From Cudoniella acicularis (lineage: Eukaryota; Ascomycota; Leotiomycetes; Helotiales; Helotiaceae): 27,618 nucleotides of DNA. The notes under the pieces are model-generated. The model was given only the letters and a program-made list of their open reading frames with translations, was not told the origin of the DNA and made no database searches. Positions 1 to 10,569 of the stretch are shown here, piece after piece. The stretch's first letter is position 1. Each line of letters starts with the position of its first letter. The stretch covers positions 1 to 27,618 of the forward strand of contig JAAMPI010000712.1 of the NCBI GenBank assembly GCA_013054445.1, given 5' to 3'. Made by a program: the position numbers and the translations under genes.

Positions 1-1
1 G

Positions 2-1017
2 CACGCGTATGACGTCGGCCTCAATACTTGGGACACAGCAGATGTTTATTCGAACGGCCGATCAGAGGAAATCATCGGCAAGGCGCTGAAGCAATACAAG
101 ATTCCCCGCAACAAGGTCGTTATTCTGAGCAAGTGCTTTTTCGGCGTCAATGAGGACGGTTCTCAGCCACCCGTTGCGTCTGCGTGGACGAATGATGGCG
201 AAATGGTCAATCAAGTCGGATTAAGTCGAAAGCATATCATGGATGCTGTTCATCGTAGTGTTGCGAGATTGGGTACCTATATCGATGTTTTGCAGATTCA
301 TAGATTAGATCGCGAGACGCCCAGAGAGGAGATCATGCGAGCTTTGAATGATGTTGTTGAGAGCGGCAAAGTTAGGTATATCGGTGCCAGCAGTGTGAGT
401 GTTTCGTATATCTGCCGAAGGTAGACGGTCCCACTGATAATGATCAATAGATGGCGGCTTGGGAGTTCCAAACACTTCAGAACATTGCTGATAAGCACGG
501 CTGGCATAAGTTTGTCTCCATGCAGAACTATTACAATTTGATCTACCGTGAAGAAGGTACAATCACCGTTCTGCCGATCAAAAGAGCATTGCTGACTTAC
601 CCTCTTCTAGAACGTGAAATGATCCCTTATTGTCTTGATACCGGCGTAGGCTTGATTCCTTGGTCTCCAATCGCCCGTGGTGCTCTGTCTCGTCCATACA
701 CCGATCGTTCCACGACGCGCGAGAAGTCCGACGTTACGCTCGCTAATATGGTCCGAGGCAAGGAAACCGAGATTGACAAGTTTGTCATTGGCCGTGTCGA
801 AGAATTGTCCAAGAAATACGGCGTCTCGATGGCAACTATCGCAACTGCATGGTGTCTGAGCAAGCCAAAGGTCAACCCGATCATTGGATTGAGCAGCAAG
901 GAGAGAATTGATCAGGCTGTGCAAAGCGTGCATTTTGCCGCCTCCGGCAAGTTAACAAAGGAGGATGTTGCGTATTTAGAGGAGGGTTATGCACCAAAGG
1001 AGAGACAAGGATATTAA
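2..1017 (+). CDS. Aldo/keto reductase, aryl-alcohol dehydrogenase type (5' partial, 3 exons)
   Basis: NADPH-dependent aldo/keto reductase related to fungal aryl-alcohol dehydrogenases; probably cytosolic, reducing aldehydes or ketones. The frame is open from base 2 and the N-terminus (roughly 45 residues by comparison with the usual ~350) lies off the left edge. Exons are 2-394, 451-556 and 611-1017, giving 301 residues. The first intron has a GTGAGT donor. The second (557-610, 54 nt) contains no stop and is a multiple of three, so a plain ORF reads through it; removing it gives the family-typical YREEEREM junction. The catalytic tetrad is visible: Asp and Tyr in DTADVY, Lys in ILSKCF, His in LQIHRLD. 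GASS and the C-terminal NPIIGLSS cofactor region are also present. Natural substrate unknown. Confidence 0.9.
395..450 (+). other. Intron 1 of aldo/keto reductase
   Basis: GTGAGT donor at 395, CTGAT-like branch sequence, AATAG acceptor ending at 450. Removing it joins GASS to MAAWEF in frame (phase 0). Confidence 0.85.
557..610 (+). other. Intron 2 of aldo/keto reductase (stop-free, 54 nt)
   Basis: GTACAA donor, CTGAC branch sequence near the 3' end, TTCTAG acceptor. Its length is a multiple of three and it has no in-frame stop, so it is easily mistaken for coding sequence. Splicing restores the conserved EEEREM segment. Confidence 0.85.
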
Positions 1018-1285
1018 ATCAGGATTCTGATAGGGAACTAAACTAACCGGAATAGGGGGTTCAGAGTATTTCTTGATAAGGGATATCTCCGCAGAATAAA
1101 AGCAACTGGAAAAGGTACCAATACCCAAGATGCCCTCTTTATGCCACCTCGTATAATATGTCTGTTTCACGAATGTTGACTCTTTCGGACGGAAATCTCA
1201 TCTGAGTATTTTTAAAACTAAATATCCCATTCTCTATGAGTAATTGAAATCCATGGAAGGCTTATAGCCCACGAAAACCAACAGA

Positions 1286-1966
1286 TTAGTCAAGCGACTC
1301 TCTATCTGCTTTCTTACTTTCTTCGATCCTGCTTTTCAAAAACTCTGCAGTGTCGTCAATCTGTTCAAGCACCTTGTACCAGTGCCCTTCGTCGTATGAC
1401 TTCTACTTGACATTCAATTCTAGCTTGGCCATGATGTCTCTCGCCTGCTCGCCTAGCTTCATTCTAACTATTTCATCGCGCTCTCCATGGACAAGGAGGA
1501 TGGGAGTCCTCACAAATGGCGGAGAGTGATTGTTTTCCAGTGGAGGGTGATCAATGATGTCGCGGATAAAGTTCGCTGCACTGATCTGCCGCACGTGCAG
1601 ATCGACTCTTTCCTGTGGGAGCTTGGTTCTTTCTGAAGTAGAGAAAGGATCGTCGTCCTGCAAGGATGGAGACCATACTGTATCGTAGAGGTCAGCAGCA
1701 CAAGGTAGCCAGCCACTCATATCAATGTATCCGCCAAAGGCAGCCCCTTTCGGTGCTTCATCAGATGTGTAGTTGAGCAAGACATGCAGGCTCATGGCAC
1801 AACCTTGACTCAAGTCTCCGATGAATAGATTTTCCAAGCCTATCAATTGTGCTTCTTTCCTGATGATTTTGTACAGGAACGCGCTTGATTCCCTCAGCCC
1901 ATCGTGTTGCAACTCCTGCTCCTCGTTTCGGTCATCAAGAGACCAATTGTCAAACCATTGATGAAT
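1286..1966 (-). pseudogene. Decayed acyl-protein thioesterase/carboxylesterase-like serine hydrolase
   Basis: Alpha/beta-hydrolase of the phospholipase/carboxylesterase (APT-like) family; intact members cleave acyl esters or thioesters. Homology starts at IHQWFDNWSL (about 1966-1937), preceded in frame by a TGA at 1976-1978, so the N-terminal third is missing. The nucleophile elbow reads IGDLSQG, with Asp where the first Gly of GxSxG belongs. The catalytic Asp region (GERDEIV) is present. A TAG at 1403-1405 sits exactly where relatives have Trp (VEW), and the same frame continues past it through YDEGHWYKV, containing the catalytic His, to a natural stop at 1286-1288. The His is therefore cut from the open product. 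I read it as a pseudogene with 5' truncation, a damaged elbow and a TGG-to-TAG change. Confidence 0.82.
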
Positions 1967-2058
1967 GCGAATATATCAATCTCACAACCGAAAGGATCAC
2001 ACGCCTGAATAATGCCATAGGAGAGATGGATCTCGTTGTACTTTCCTAATTCGAGCGC

Positions 2059-2571
2059 GTGGGGGGTCCTCACGATTACACCCTTCGAGAAGGAGGTCCA
2101 GAGTCATCTCGGCTTTCCACAAGTCCACAATATATACCAAATGATGAACCATGGGATAAGAGAAAAGGCACAAATCAAAATCTCAACGCCGGGGACGAAG
2201 GTGTAGCGACAAGGGACGGCATCAATTTTCCGAAATTCGTCAGTCTATATCCTCAGAGATGGCCAAATGTCAGACCCAGTAATCATTGGGAGTTACGACG
2301 TGTGCTGTGGAAACCGCAATTGTTACTCAAGCATCAATGTCAAATGAGGGTCGCACGTTGGAATGTGCGTGAACAAGACGATGATGATCTTGTGTCATTA
2401 GACGACGATTTGCCTCCTCATCCTCCGCCTCTGTCTACGAAATCAGAGGACAGTTCCGAGTCAACTGACAACTCTCAAAATGATCACCCCTCCAAACTAC
2501 CTAAAGTAACATTCACAAATAAGGTCTCCAGCGTTTTCGGTCTGGGGGGTAAAAAATCGAAGGGGTCATAG
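2059..2571 (+). pseudogene. Truncated copy of an unrecognised family (copy 1)
   Basis: I do not recognise this family. The frame is open from about 2059 but has no ATG near its beginning (the first triplet is GTG), so it looks 5'-truncated. It matches copy 2 (about 3527-5015): LNAGDEGVATRDGINFPKF here against LKAGGEGIATKDGVNFPKY there, then LWKPQLLLKH against LWQPQLLLKH. An upstream block, PQYIPNDEPWD, pairs with PRYISDEESWE. Compared with copy 2, about 40 residues between these blocks are missing. The C-terminal third is acidic, Ser- and Pro-rich (DDDD, PPHPPPLS, SEDSSES) and ends in a Gly/Lys-rich tail, so it is probably disordered. Remnant of a lineage-specific gene; function unknown. Confidence 0.55.
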
Positions 2572-3526
2572 ATCTAGCCAGTAATTTGGGTAGCTTTCCC
2601 CTTCTATCAACTTTCAACAATTCCCCGTACTTTCATCGGTAGGTTCTAACGCACTCCTTTTTTGATCCGAAGTTCAGCTCAAGTCATCAATCAATGTAAT
2701 CATTAAAATAATATCAACAATTTCTTAGGTGAATACACTGCAATTGCGCCATCGTACCTGACAAAAGCTTACTTTCATTCACAGTCCTTCGCGCGATGAT
2801 CAAACCCTCTCCCGACTCCTTTTTTGCACAAGGTCGTGGTGAATTTTCGAGATAGTATATGCTTAGAACTCTCCTTTTCGATTTCTGATGACACCTTGTT
2901 GCGCTATTTGTACTATGTTGCCATACACCATTCATTTGCCAGCAGCAGATTTTGAACCGTTAAAACAGCCTTGAAATCTCGTTGGAGAGTAAAATCCGAA
3001 AGACGCGACCAAGATACCTTTTCCGTCCTTGTTCTAGAAGTAGTACACGGAGACTAAATTGTGAGTCATGAATCTATAGTTTAGAGCTTTATCTGCAAAA
3101 TCACAGTCAAGTCATGAGAATTTTCTTTGTTGCTGCAGCGGTTATGTTTCATTAGCTGTGATTTGTCACTATCGTTCCTGTTATACTCTCTTCATTGTGA
3201 GAGGAAAGATTATCTAACTAACAACAAGTAAAATATATATCTGTTCAGCTCAGTCTCCACAAGTAAGTTCCTCTACATCGCCTTTATTCTTATTATTTTC
3301 TCTTAGCGCTAAATCGACGACTGTTTAGTTAAAGACAACAAATAGCGCAAGACTACTTAAACTGTGGTTTCAATTCAAGTTCTCAACGTTAAACCAATCG
3401 GCTCGAGCGTACAACAAATTTCTCAACAGTTCTTGGCATTAAACTTGCAAATTGCAATAACTTAATAAAACAAACAGCTGTTCTCGTATCGGCACGGTCA
3501 TAGAAATTCCAACTCCCCTCGTCAAA
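2572..3526. other. AT-rich intergenic region
   Basis: Nearly 1 kb with no convincing reading frame on either strand. It is AT-rich, with many short A/T runs. A small minus-strand frame at 2714-2935 lacks any recognisable motif. It may contain the promoter or decayed 5' part of the copy 2 locus. Confidence 0.6.
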
Positions 3527-5015
3527 ATGTGTGGAGGATATAATTTCGGACCGGACTATTCCAGATATTCCTGCTGGGCATTATACTATATGGGTTAAGG
3601 CAGGCTCAACTTCTCATTTGATCTGGGCGATACCCGTTACACTCGATTTGTTCATGAGCGGACTCGCAGCTCACCACGAATGGTGGCCAAAAGTACAAGC
3701 ATTTCGCCAAAGCATCTTAGTCCCGAACGGAGACTCCAAAGCTGACTTGGTGAGTAAACTACCCGAAAAAATGATAAGCATGATTGAGAATCAGATGAAG
3801 CAAAAATCGAAACTCACTGGAGTTGCCGAAGTCCAAAAGCACAGGCAGAGCTTAGAGGGCCAAACCATCTCTCAGAGAATTAAGATAATGGAGCCCAAAC
3901 GGAGAGAATTCGCTGAACAACTCCACCTAGGTAAAGGCCCAATCGATGGCCCAGCCATACTAGATGCACTAGATGCTAAGAATTACATGTACTCGAAATT
4001 CTCACTTGCGATAGCACCAGGTTTAGAACAGGACGTCGCCCCGGTGGAGCAACATCACATGGCTCACCTGCAGTTGATGCCCATTCTTTTATGTCTCCCG
4101 TGACACCATTCTAGGATTAGGCCCCACGAGCATGACCCTGGTAGGGCGTTTACATGCGATCAGTACAAGGGTCGCGCAAAGAATCTTAGCTGAGATTGAT
4201 CAATTTTTCTGCAAGCACAACCACTATGATACCGTTTCTGATCAGACAGTCACTGTCGTGGATCTAGAATATATGAAATTGACAGAAGAGAAAATTCTGA
4301 TGCTCAATCACGTCATTACAGAAATGGATTTAGAAGTGATGGTAGATTTTGAGCACCCTACGGGAAAGTATAAGCTAGTGGGACTATTTTCGCTCTCGAG
4401 CAAACCTCGCTACATATCTGATGAAGAATCGTGGGAGCTTGATGAGGAACGCCGCAACACTGTTAGCAAACCCGATTTAGATATCATTGATTTTTACGGG
4501 GGGCGTGGGATTTGTGCTGACGGTAAAACTGACACCGTTGAGGATCTAGTCTCTAAAATGAACGAGCATTTGAAAGCTGGCGGAGAAGGTATCGCAACGA
4601 AAGATGGTGTGAACTTTCCGAAGTACGTCGATTACTCTTCGAGAGACTGGCCGTTCACAGAAGATAAAGACTATAGCATAAACTGTGGCAGCCGCAGTTG
4701 CTGCTCAAGCACTAGTGCGAAATTTTGGCTTGGGATTGGGATCCACTTCCTCCGGTCCCGGATTCTGGGGATCGCGAAAGCGAAGGAGAGAGTGACGATC
4801 AAGAACCTGAGGATATCCCTCTCCCACCTTCTGACGATTCCGATTTGGACGAGAGTGGCGATGAAGAACCTCAGAGTATCCCTTCTCAAGCTCGCGATGC
4901 ACCGAATAACAATACACCAAAGACTTCTTTCTGGGGCTTGGGGAAAGAGTCGTTTCTGAACAGGATTCTAGGTAACCTTTGCCTGGGATCGCACGAAGAT
5001 TCGGAGGAAAATTAG
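3527..5015 (+). pseudogene. Frameshifted longer copy of the unrecognised family (copy 2)
   Basis: Longer relative of the fragment at 2059-2571. An ATG at 3527 (MCGGYNF) is followed after one frame change by a 190-residue frame ending at 4103. Near 4050-4110 coding-like sequence moves to another frame (ATSHGSPAVDAHSFM) and then to the frame that runs from about 4081 to 4680 (MTLVGRLHAIS onward). Around 4670-4690 homology to copy 1 changes frame again: LWQPQLLLKH is one frame over, followed by TAG, and the acidic tail (WDWDPLPPVPDS, then D/E/S-rich) ends at 5015. Between the shared WP and LW positions copy 2 is 10 nt shorter than copy 1, which explains the last shift. No known domain is visible. 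Most likely a decayed lineage-specific gene; unrecognised introns could explain some frame changes. Confidence 0.5.
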
Positions 5016-5873
5016 ACCCTTCTAGTGACGATAAGTCGAACATTTTTACCGTTTTCCTCGCCCACTGCTAGCCTATTTATAAGCTATGAAAGCAACAACT
5101 GAATTCTAATTAAAACATAATATAAACAAACCTAATTCCATTTTCCTTTCACAACTACGTGACTCATAATAAAATACTAAGTGGTAGACGTAGTGAGATT
5201 TTAGACTCCACCTTCTCGCCCGTTGAGTACTTAATATCGCAAACTCGTATAAAATACTTTAAATATATCTGCTACCGAGAGACATTATAAAAAAGAAAAA
5301 GAATCTAACCTCGCCTAGCCTATCGTTTAATATTGAATGTCATGGTTAAAGGGTGCGTAGCCAAACGTAACAAAATTTAATACCTTACGAAATATTAACC
5401 AAGAAGAAAAGGGGGAGATGTGGGTCCATGCAAAGCTTAAAAGCTCCGGTGTTACCTCGGATCTACCTTCCATTTTCGGAGTGACTTGCTTCTCTTTGTC
5501 ATTGGTTCATTATCGTCCGCCGCTGATAAGAGCGACGACCACGTCAATATTTGAGGACTGGTCCTGTGCAACAAAAAACGGTGTCAATTAATGCCACCAG
5601 GTGCGAACACCCAAATATAAGAAGATACCTGGCCTATTAATTTAATCTTTTATTCTTCAGAGAGAAGAGAGATCCTCGTTTAACCTCAAAGCGGGGTAAA
5701 TTCTACCCCACCTTCTTTTTGGAACGAGTTGTTATTCTCCATTTCAATTTCAACAACAGGTCAAATACATTCATTTACTTGGCTTTTTGATAGTCGACCC
5801 CTCACACACACTGGAAAGAAGTCCTAATTTATTATACGAAGGCCAAGGAGGGGGTTTCAAGAGCGTTGAAAAC
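5016..5873. other. AT-rich intergenic region and P450 upstream region
   Basis: About 860 nt, very AT-rich from 5040 to 5400, without a supported gene. The part nearest the P450 (5640-5873) holds pyrimidine-rich stretches typical of fungal promoters. No distinct operator was recognised. Confidence 0.6.
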
Positions 5874-6199
5874 ATGCTGATCCTCAGCATCCCTGTCTTG
5901 GGCCTCACGGTCCTATCCTTCTTCATATTCTACAAATTCATTCTTTACCCTACTTTCATATCACCTCTCTCTAAAATTCCGAACGCACACTGGTCTGCTT
6001 CTTTCTCCCCTCTTTGGATTCTCTGGACCCGATACACGAATTACGAAAACCGATCTCTCCACGCTGCCCATCAACAGCACGGCGCAGTCATTCGAGTGGC
6101 TCCAAATGAGCTTAGCATCAATGATATCAATGGATTGAGGATTATCTATGCAGGTGGTTTCGAGAAAGGTCAATGGTATTCAATCTTTGACAACTATGG

Positions 6200-6251
6200 G
6201 TATGTGGATAGAAATTTCCCTTTTACCGCTATTCGCTAACTTGTAGCACAG
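6200..6251 (+). other. Intron 1 of P450
   Basis: GTATGT donor, CTAAC branch site (GCTAACTTG), CACAG acceptor. The closer TTGTAG acceptor at 6246 would give the wrong phase for the conserved downstream frame. Confidence 0.8.
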
Positions 6252-7405
6252 AGTTCCATGCATGTTTTCTTCTTGGCATTCACGTCCCCATTCAGCACGC
6301 AAACGTATGATTTCAAACATCTACTCGAAATCGAATCTTCAAAGCTCTCCGGCATTTGCTCGCCAGGCACAAGTCATTCTCTACGACCGACTTCTTCCCG
6401 CCATCACTTCAGCATCTACACTTCAAAAATCACAAAATGGGATCGATGTCCTTGATTTGTGGAACGCAACTACGCTGGACTTCATTACTGCTTATCTTTT
6501 CGGTCTAAAGAATGGGAGCAATTTCCTCCAGAATGAGCCATATCGCTGTCACTGGATGTCGCTCTACCACAGCCGGAAAACGCACACTTTCTTTCCGCAA
6601 GAACTACCCCGCCTGACAAGATTCTTCAAAATTCTTGGAATCCATCTCGTCCCTACTTGGGTAGACGACGCAAACCAAGAACTTGAAGCATGGTGCAAAG
6701 ACCGCTGCGATGCCACCTCAGCTTACCTCGCCGGCACCGCCAACAACGACCCTGAAATAGGCAATGAACCTGTTGTCATGAACGCCCTTCTCAGCGGGAT
6801 TTCCAAAGAAGAAAAAAGTAAAGGATCTGATTCTGTCCTCAGCACCGAAACACTCAAATACCCCGAACTGAGCATCGCATCCGAGATGATCGACCATCTT
6901 GCAGCGGGCCATGAGACGGCTGGAATAACACTCACTTACCTCGCATGGCACCTCTCCCAAAATTTACATTTGCAAGATGCCCTCAGAAAAGAACTCTTAA
7001 CCCCCTCACCAAACATGGATCTCTCTTATCATGACCAAGCCTCCTCGAAAAGAAGCATCCCTAACGCCAAAGAGCTCGATGCTCTTCCCCTCCTCCACGC
7101 CGTACTAATGGAAACCCTCCGTCTCGATGCCGCAATCCCTGGAGGCCAGCCGAGAATGACACCCTTCCCCTCCTGCACCCTTAGCCCATTTACAGATATA
7201 CCAGGCGGTGTCCGCGTCGGCGCACAAGCCTATAGCGTTCATCGCAATGAAACTGTCTATCCGTCGCCAGGAACATGGGATTATACGCGCTGGATGGATG
7301 AGCAGAATGGGTATACGGAGGAGCAGAGGAGGGAGAGGGATCGCTGGTTTTGGGCGTTTAGTAGTGGGGGGCGGATGTGTGTTGGGAGTAATTTTGCTAT
7401 GCATG

Positions 7406-7476
7406 GTATGTGTTGACTGTTCCCTTTTTTTTGGTGGGGAATGTGTCGTGGGATATAGGTACTGATGATGAAGCAG
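7406..7476 (+). other. Intron 2 of P450
   Basis: GTATGT donor, acceptor AAGCAG ending at 7476. Splicing makes the codon G|AG and the family-typical FAMHEIKL after the heme loop. An alternative acceptor (GATATAG) would add six codons in the same frame. Confidence 0.75.
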
Positions 7477-7620
7477 AGATTAAGTTGGTTATTGCGGCTG
7501 TTTTATTCGAATTTTAGGACGCATATCGCGGATGATGAGGGGATTGAGCAGACTGATGGGTATACGTGCGGTCCTGCGGGGAATAAGCTCGTTCTGAGAT
7601 TTGAGAGGGTTGGGGCGTGA

Positions 7621-8634
7621 ATTTTACGGCTTTTGAGGGGTGCTCTCTAAGCGTTGTGGTTCAAGAATTGTGAACTGGGTTCAAAAGAAGATAGGATGAT
7701 CATTATTTGCCCTGACCCAAACTCGTCATCTCTTGAACTAAAACAAACTAAACACTTGAAATGCTATCCAGACCTTGCCTAAATTGTTCCATTCCGAGTT
7801 GTAAAATTTTTGTAGAAAATAGCGCGGTACGGTACAAGTACATGCAGATTTTATAAATTCAAATTTCTCGCAATCACTAAGATATTGAGCTTAATAAGCT
7901 TGCATTTACCCTTTCCTTTCATCCTAAATGAGGGAGAGAGGGAGAGAGGAAGGAGTAGAAAAACACATATATAGAATTTTCTAAATGTATATTAAGCTTA
8001 ATCGCCTTTCAATCCAAACAAATATCGCCTATAATTTGGCTTCTGTTGCAGTCATCGAGCAATATCTATACACGAACGGAACCCGAACGAAACCGTCGGT
8101 GGCATTGGTTGGTAGTAACGGTTAAACGGGGTTTCGTGATCGAGTTAGGAGCAGTATCGGACCCGCACGAGATTATTTGGCTCTTGAACTTCATCAGAAA
8201 GCTCCAGAATTTACTTCCTTGATTCTAGGCTTGTCGATAATTTTCGAATTCGAGGTTATGCTACGACCGTCAAGCAAGGACATGAAACATGATGTCCAAG
8301 GTAGTTGCCCAAATTCTGGAAGTCCTATGACATGGTGGGTTGTCGAGAAGCTCGAGGGAATATGCCTGCGTCAGTTTGTTCGGTCTGCTTGATGTCTTTC
8401 TCGTGAATATTGGTATAACTGGTGTTGCAACTTCAATCCACTGTTATCACTGAAGTAGCGAAATAAAAACCCTTTAGCTTTGCGATAATTAGAAAGACTC
8501 GATTCGACAGAAATGGCACTCTTGAGCGGAAGTTCTAGGAGCAGAGGTGACGGCTGGTAAGGGCAGGCATTTTCCGCGACCGATTGATAGGCCTTGGATT
8601 TCGATGTGGTGACCAGTCGAGTCACCGCCCGTTT
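7621..8634. other. Intergenic region between convergent P450 and kinase genes
   Basis: About 1 kb holding the 3' flanks of both genes. It is AT-rich and includes a purine run (GGGAGA-type, about 7929-7957). A 71-codon plus-strand frame at 8177-8392 has no motif and no splice context, so I see no supported gene. Confidence 0.6.
7929..7957 (+). repeat. GA-rich low-complexity tract
   Basis: Short imperfect GGGAGA/GAGAGG run in the P450 3' flank; simple-sequence DNA. Confidence 0.6.
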
Positions 8635-9935
8635 TCAATCGACTGACCAATCCGAATCCGCGTCCTCTTCGCTTTTCATCTTTAGCCAAGGATGGGCCAA
8701 TGCTTCCCGGGCACTAGGTCTTCTTCCTGGATCAATAACCAGTAAACTCTCGATGAAGTCAACGCATTCCTTTTCGATCGGACCATCAACCTTTTCCAGT
8801 TCTTGTCGAATAGTTCCTACTTTGATGAATTTTTCTTCTAAGTCTGTACCTGGTCGCACGAACGTCTCCTTTTCCAAGAATTCCGCAAGGGCTAATTCAT
8901 CAATAATTTCTGTTTTGGCGGGATCTGGATTTCCGATGGGGCCAACGAGACGAATAATTTTGCCGATACACCAGCTCTCTGTACATTCTTCGATGACCTT
9001 GTCGGAAAATCCAAATATCAAAACGTCCGGCAAGCCAATGTGCCAACTATTCTGTGGTTAGAATTGAAGCGGAAGGGAGACTGCGGATACGGACCGTGAC
9101 ACCGAGAGACCATATATCCGCTTTGGGCGTGATTGGAACGTCTAACCAAACTTCCGGTGCACGAATTACGACTCCCTTTTGTGTTCCAGAGTCAACTAAC
9201 TATCTATACAAATGGAGATTTGGGGCGAAAATTTACCTGAAATCGAATCTTAATCATGGGTCCTGCTCCCATGACTACAAGTGGTAAAGTTAGCCAAATA
9301 TATATATCTCTGTAAGAGTCGTAATACAGAGTCAATTTGCAACAACTTACGATTGCCTAAATCTCCCAATTTGACCACTGGCGATGGACTGTCCACGCCC
9401 GACAAGAATACATTGTTTGGGTTGACATCGGTATGCACTCCGTTCTCATCCGCAATCACTGCCAAAGCCTCTAGCAAGGACTTTGCCATGATGCGCGGCA
9501 ACTGCGATCCAGATCGAAAGGGCTGCGAGGGGAGCTGCCACAAATCCGTATCCATCCATTCGAAGACCATGCACTTTGGTTGTTGCGTTCCGTCTGCAGG
9601 TGGACTGTCTTCGTGCCCAACAAGATCCAGCATAGACCGTATATAAGGAGATTTCGCAAGGCTCTCAAATGAATAATTGTGGAGCTCGCGCCTGTACTGA
9701 GAACTGCTAATGTCGGCTGGAAAATGCTTGATGACAGCTCTAAGTAAATGAAAATCAGCCAGTTGCCACACTTCACAATTCCACTGGGTTTAACAAACAG
9801 CTGTGCGGGTTTGGGTATTTGTGACTGCTCAAATGGTACAATCTTGGCCTGGAAAACTGTTGGGGCTTTGAGGACTTTGGTGATGTGATAGGAGGCAGCC
9901 CGGCCTCTCAAAACCTGGCCAATTGAAAGGGACAT
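8635..9935 (-). CDS. SRPK-like protein kinase (4 exons)
   Basis: Serine/threonine kinase-like protein of the fungal SRPK-related group, probably 347 residues. Exons from the 5' end: 9935-9799, 9739-9351, 9195-9095, 9051-8635. All phases match and the whole reads without shifts. The ATG at 9933-9935 (MSLSIGQVLRGR) was chosen because it fits the family start; an in-frame ATG upstream would add about 70 low-quality residues. Motifs: AVIK (beta3 Lys, about residue 50), FEWMDTDLW (hinge), HTDVNPNN (catalytic loop, about 148-155), GDLGN (in place of DFG, as in SRPKs), IRAPEVW (APE), DIWSLGV (helix F), DPGRRPS (helix I Arg). The glycine loop is not canonical, and the HRD-K-N loop has Thr for Arg and Asn for Lys. 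The catalytic Asp remains, so it could be active or a weak/pseudokinase. Substrates unknown. Confidence 0.87.
9052..9094 (-). other. Intron 3 of kinase (43 nt)
   Basis: Weak GTCCGT donor, TCTAACC branch site, CCACAG acceptor; phase 0, joining SLGVT to NSWHIG. The shortest intron seen here. Confidence 0.65.
9196..9350 (-). other. Intron 2 of kinase (155 nt)
   Basis: Perfect GTAAGT donor directly after the GDLGN codons; acceptor GTTAG. Joining gives GDLGNLDSGTQKG followed by the APE motif. Longer than the other introns in the window. Confidence 0.8.
9740..9798 (-). other. Intron 1 of kinase
   Basis: GTTTGT donor and ACTTAG acceptor. Splicing creates a Leu codon (CT|A) and joins PAQL to the AVIK lysine motif. 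Confidence 0.75.
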
Positions 9936-10310
9936 TGCGAGAATTAAGGTCTCCAATTGAGGTGGAGAACAAGAGTGTAAGAAAAGGTGCCTGGCATGTT
10001 GTCCAAGAATGAATGTCTGATGTATTTGAACAGAAGAGGACGTTGGAGCTTGGACCCTGTAAAGTTGGTGGTGGCGCCTGTGCAGGATTACATAAGCAAT
10101 ATACCGCCCCACCTCGCCTCCTTTTTGAAACACATCCTCGACAACACCCATTACACATCACAGAACTTACAAGCGCAGAAGAAAATTCCTCTCAGACTAT
10201 CAGATTGCTTCTTTTTTCTTGAAATATCTTCACGGTCCCTCCTTTGTCTTCCGGTCCCCGTTCTTAGGGCATTCCGCGTGGTATACCTAGAGCTCTCGGA
10301 CTCCCCACGG

Positions 10311-10318
10311 TGACGTAA
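10311..10318 (+). promoter_or_regulatory. TGACGTAA, CRE/ATF-type bZIP site
   Basis: Single match to the core recognised by CREB/ATF-type bZIP factors, lying about 375 bp upstream of the kinase ATG and 950 bp upstream of the small gene. One short match may be chance. Confidence 0.3.
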
Positions 10319-10535
10319 GTGCGCGCTTCTGGATTACGGAGGCACTGAATATCAATTGGGGCTATGCCATGTCGCGTGAAGAGATAGGAAACCCCTTTCC
10401 GCTTTCTCAGGTTGCAGGCAAAATCTCCCAATCCTGCGCATGAATGCTTCATAAGGGTCCGTCGCTCTTCGATCTGAAGTGTGATAGCGTGTGAAGTTGT
10501 CGTACCACGGCCACCTTGCCCCATCCCAACCCATT

Positions 10536-10569
10536 GTGCCTCAAGTGTGGGTTTTCTGGATTGAGGCAC
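10536..10569. repeat. Perfect 9-bp inverted repeat
   Basis: GTGCCTCAA at 10536-10544 and its exact complement TTGAGGCAC at 10561-10569, with a 16-nt loop. A possible hairpin or dimeric factor site in the shared promoter region. Confidence 0.5.

Larger units (their letters stand above)
5874..7620 (+). pseudogene. Fungal cytochrome P450 with a one-base frameshift in the last exon
   Basis: Class-E, ER-anchored P450 monooxygenase. ATG 5874 begins a hydrophobic anchor (ILSIPVLGLTVLSFFIFYKF). Exons are 5874-6199, 6252-7405 and 7477-7620. Intron 1 (6200-6251) uses GTATGT/CACAG and restores DNYGVPCMFSS; intron 2 (7406-7476) restores FAMHEIKL. Family marks: ARKRMISNIYSKS (C-helix region), AGHETAG (I helix oxygen-binding motif), ETLR (K-helix ExxR), DYTRW (PERF-like) and FSSGGRMCVG (heme Cys loop). 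After IAAV the frame runs into TAG at 7515-7517. One base too many in the T4 run at 7501-7504 would account for this: in the next frame YSNFRTHIADDEG continues to a stop at 7618-7620, giving about 540 residues. Either a recent break or a homopolymer sequencing error. Substrate unknown. Confidence 0.85.

Noticed and set aside
8177..8392. 71-codon plus-strand frame between P450 and kinase
   Set aside because: No recognisable motif, no clear start context and no splice partners; probably chance.
8594..9061. 155-codon plus-strand frame
   Set aside because: Lies antisense to the last kinase exon, whose conserved motifs prove the minus strand is coding.
9936..10151. N-terminal extension of the kinase from an upstream ATG
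   Set aside because: About 70 residues of low-quality sequence; the internal MSLSIGQVLRGR start fits the family.
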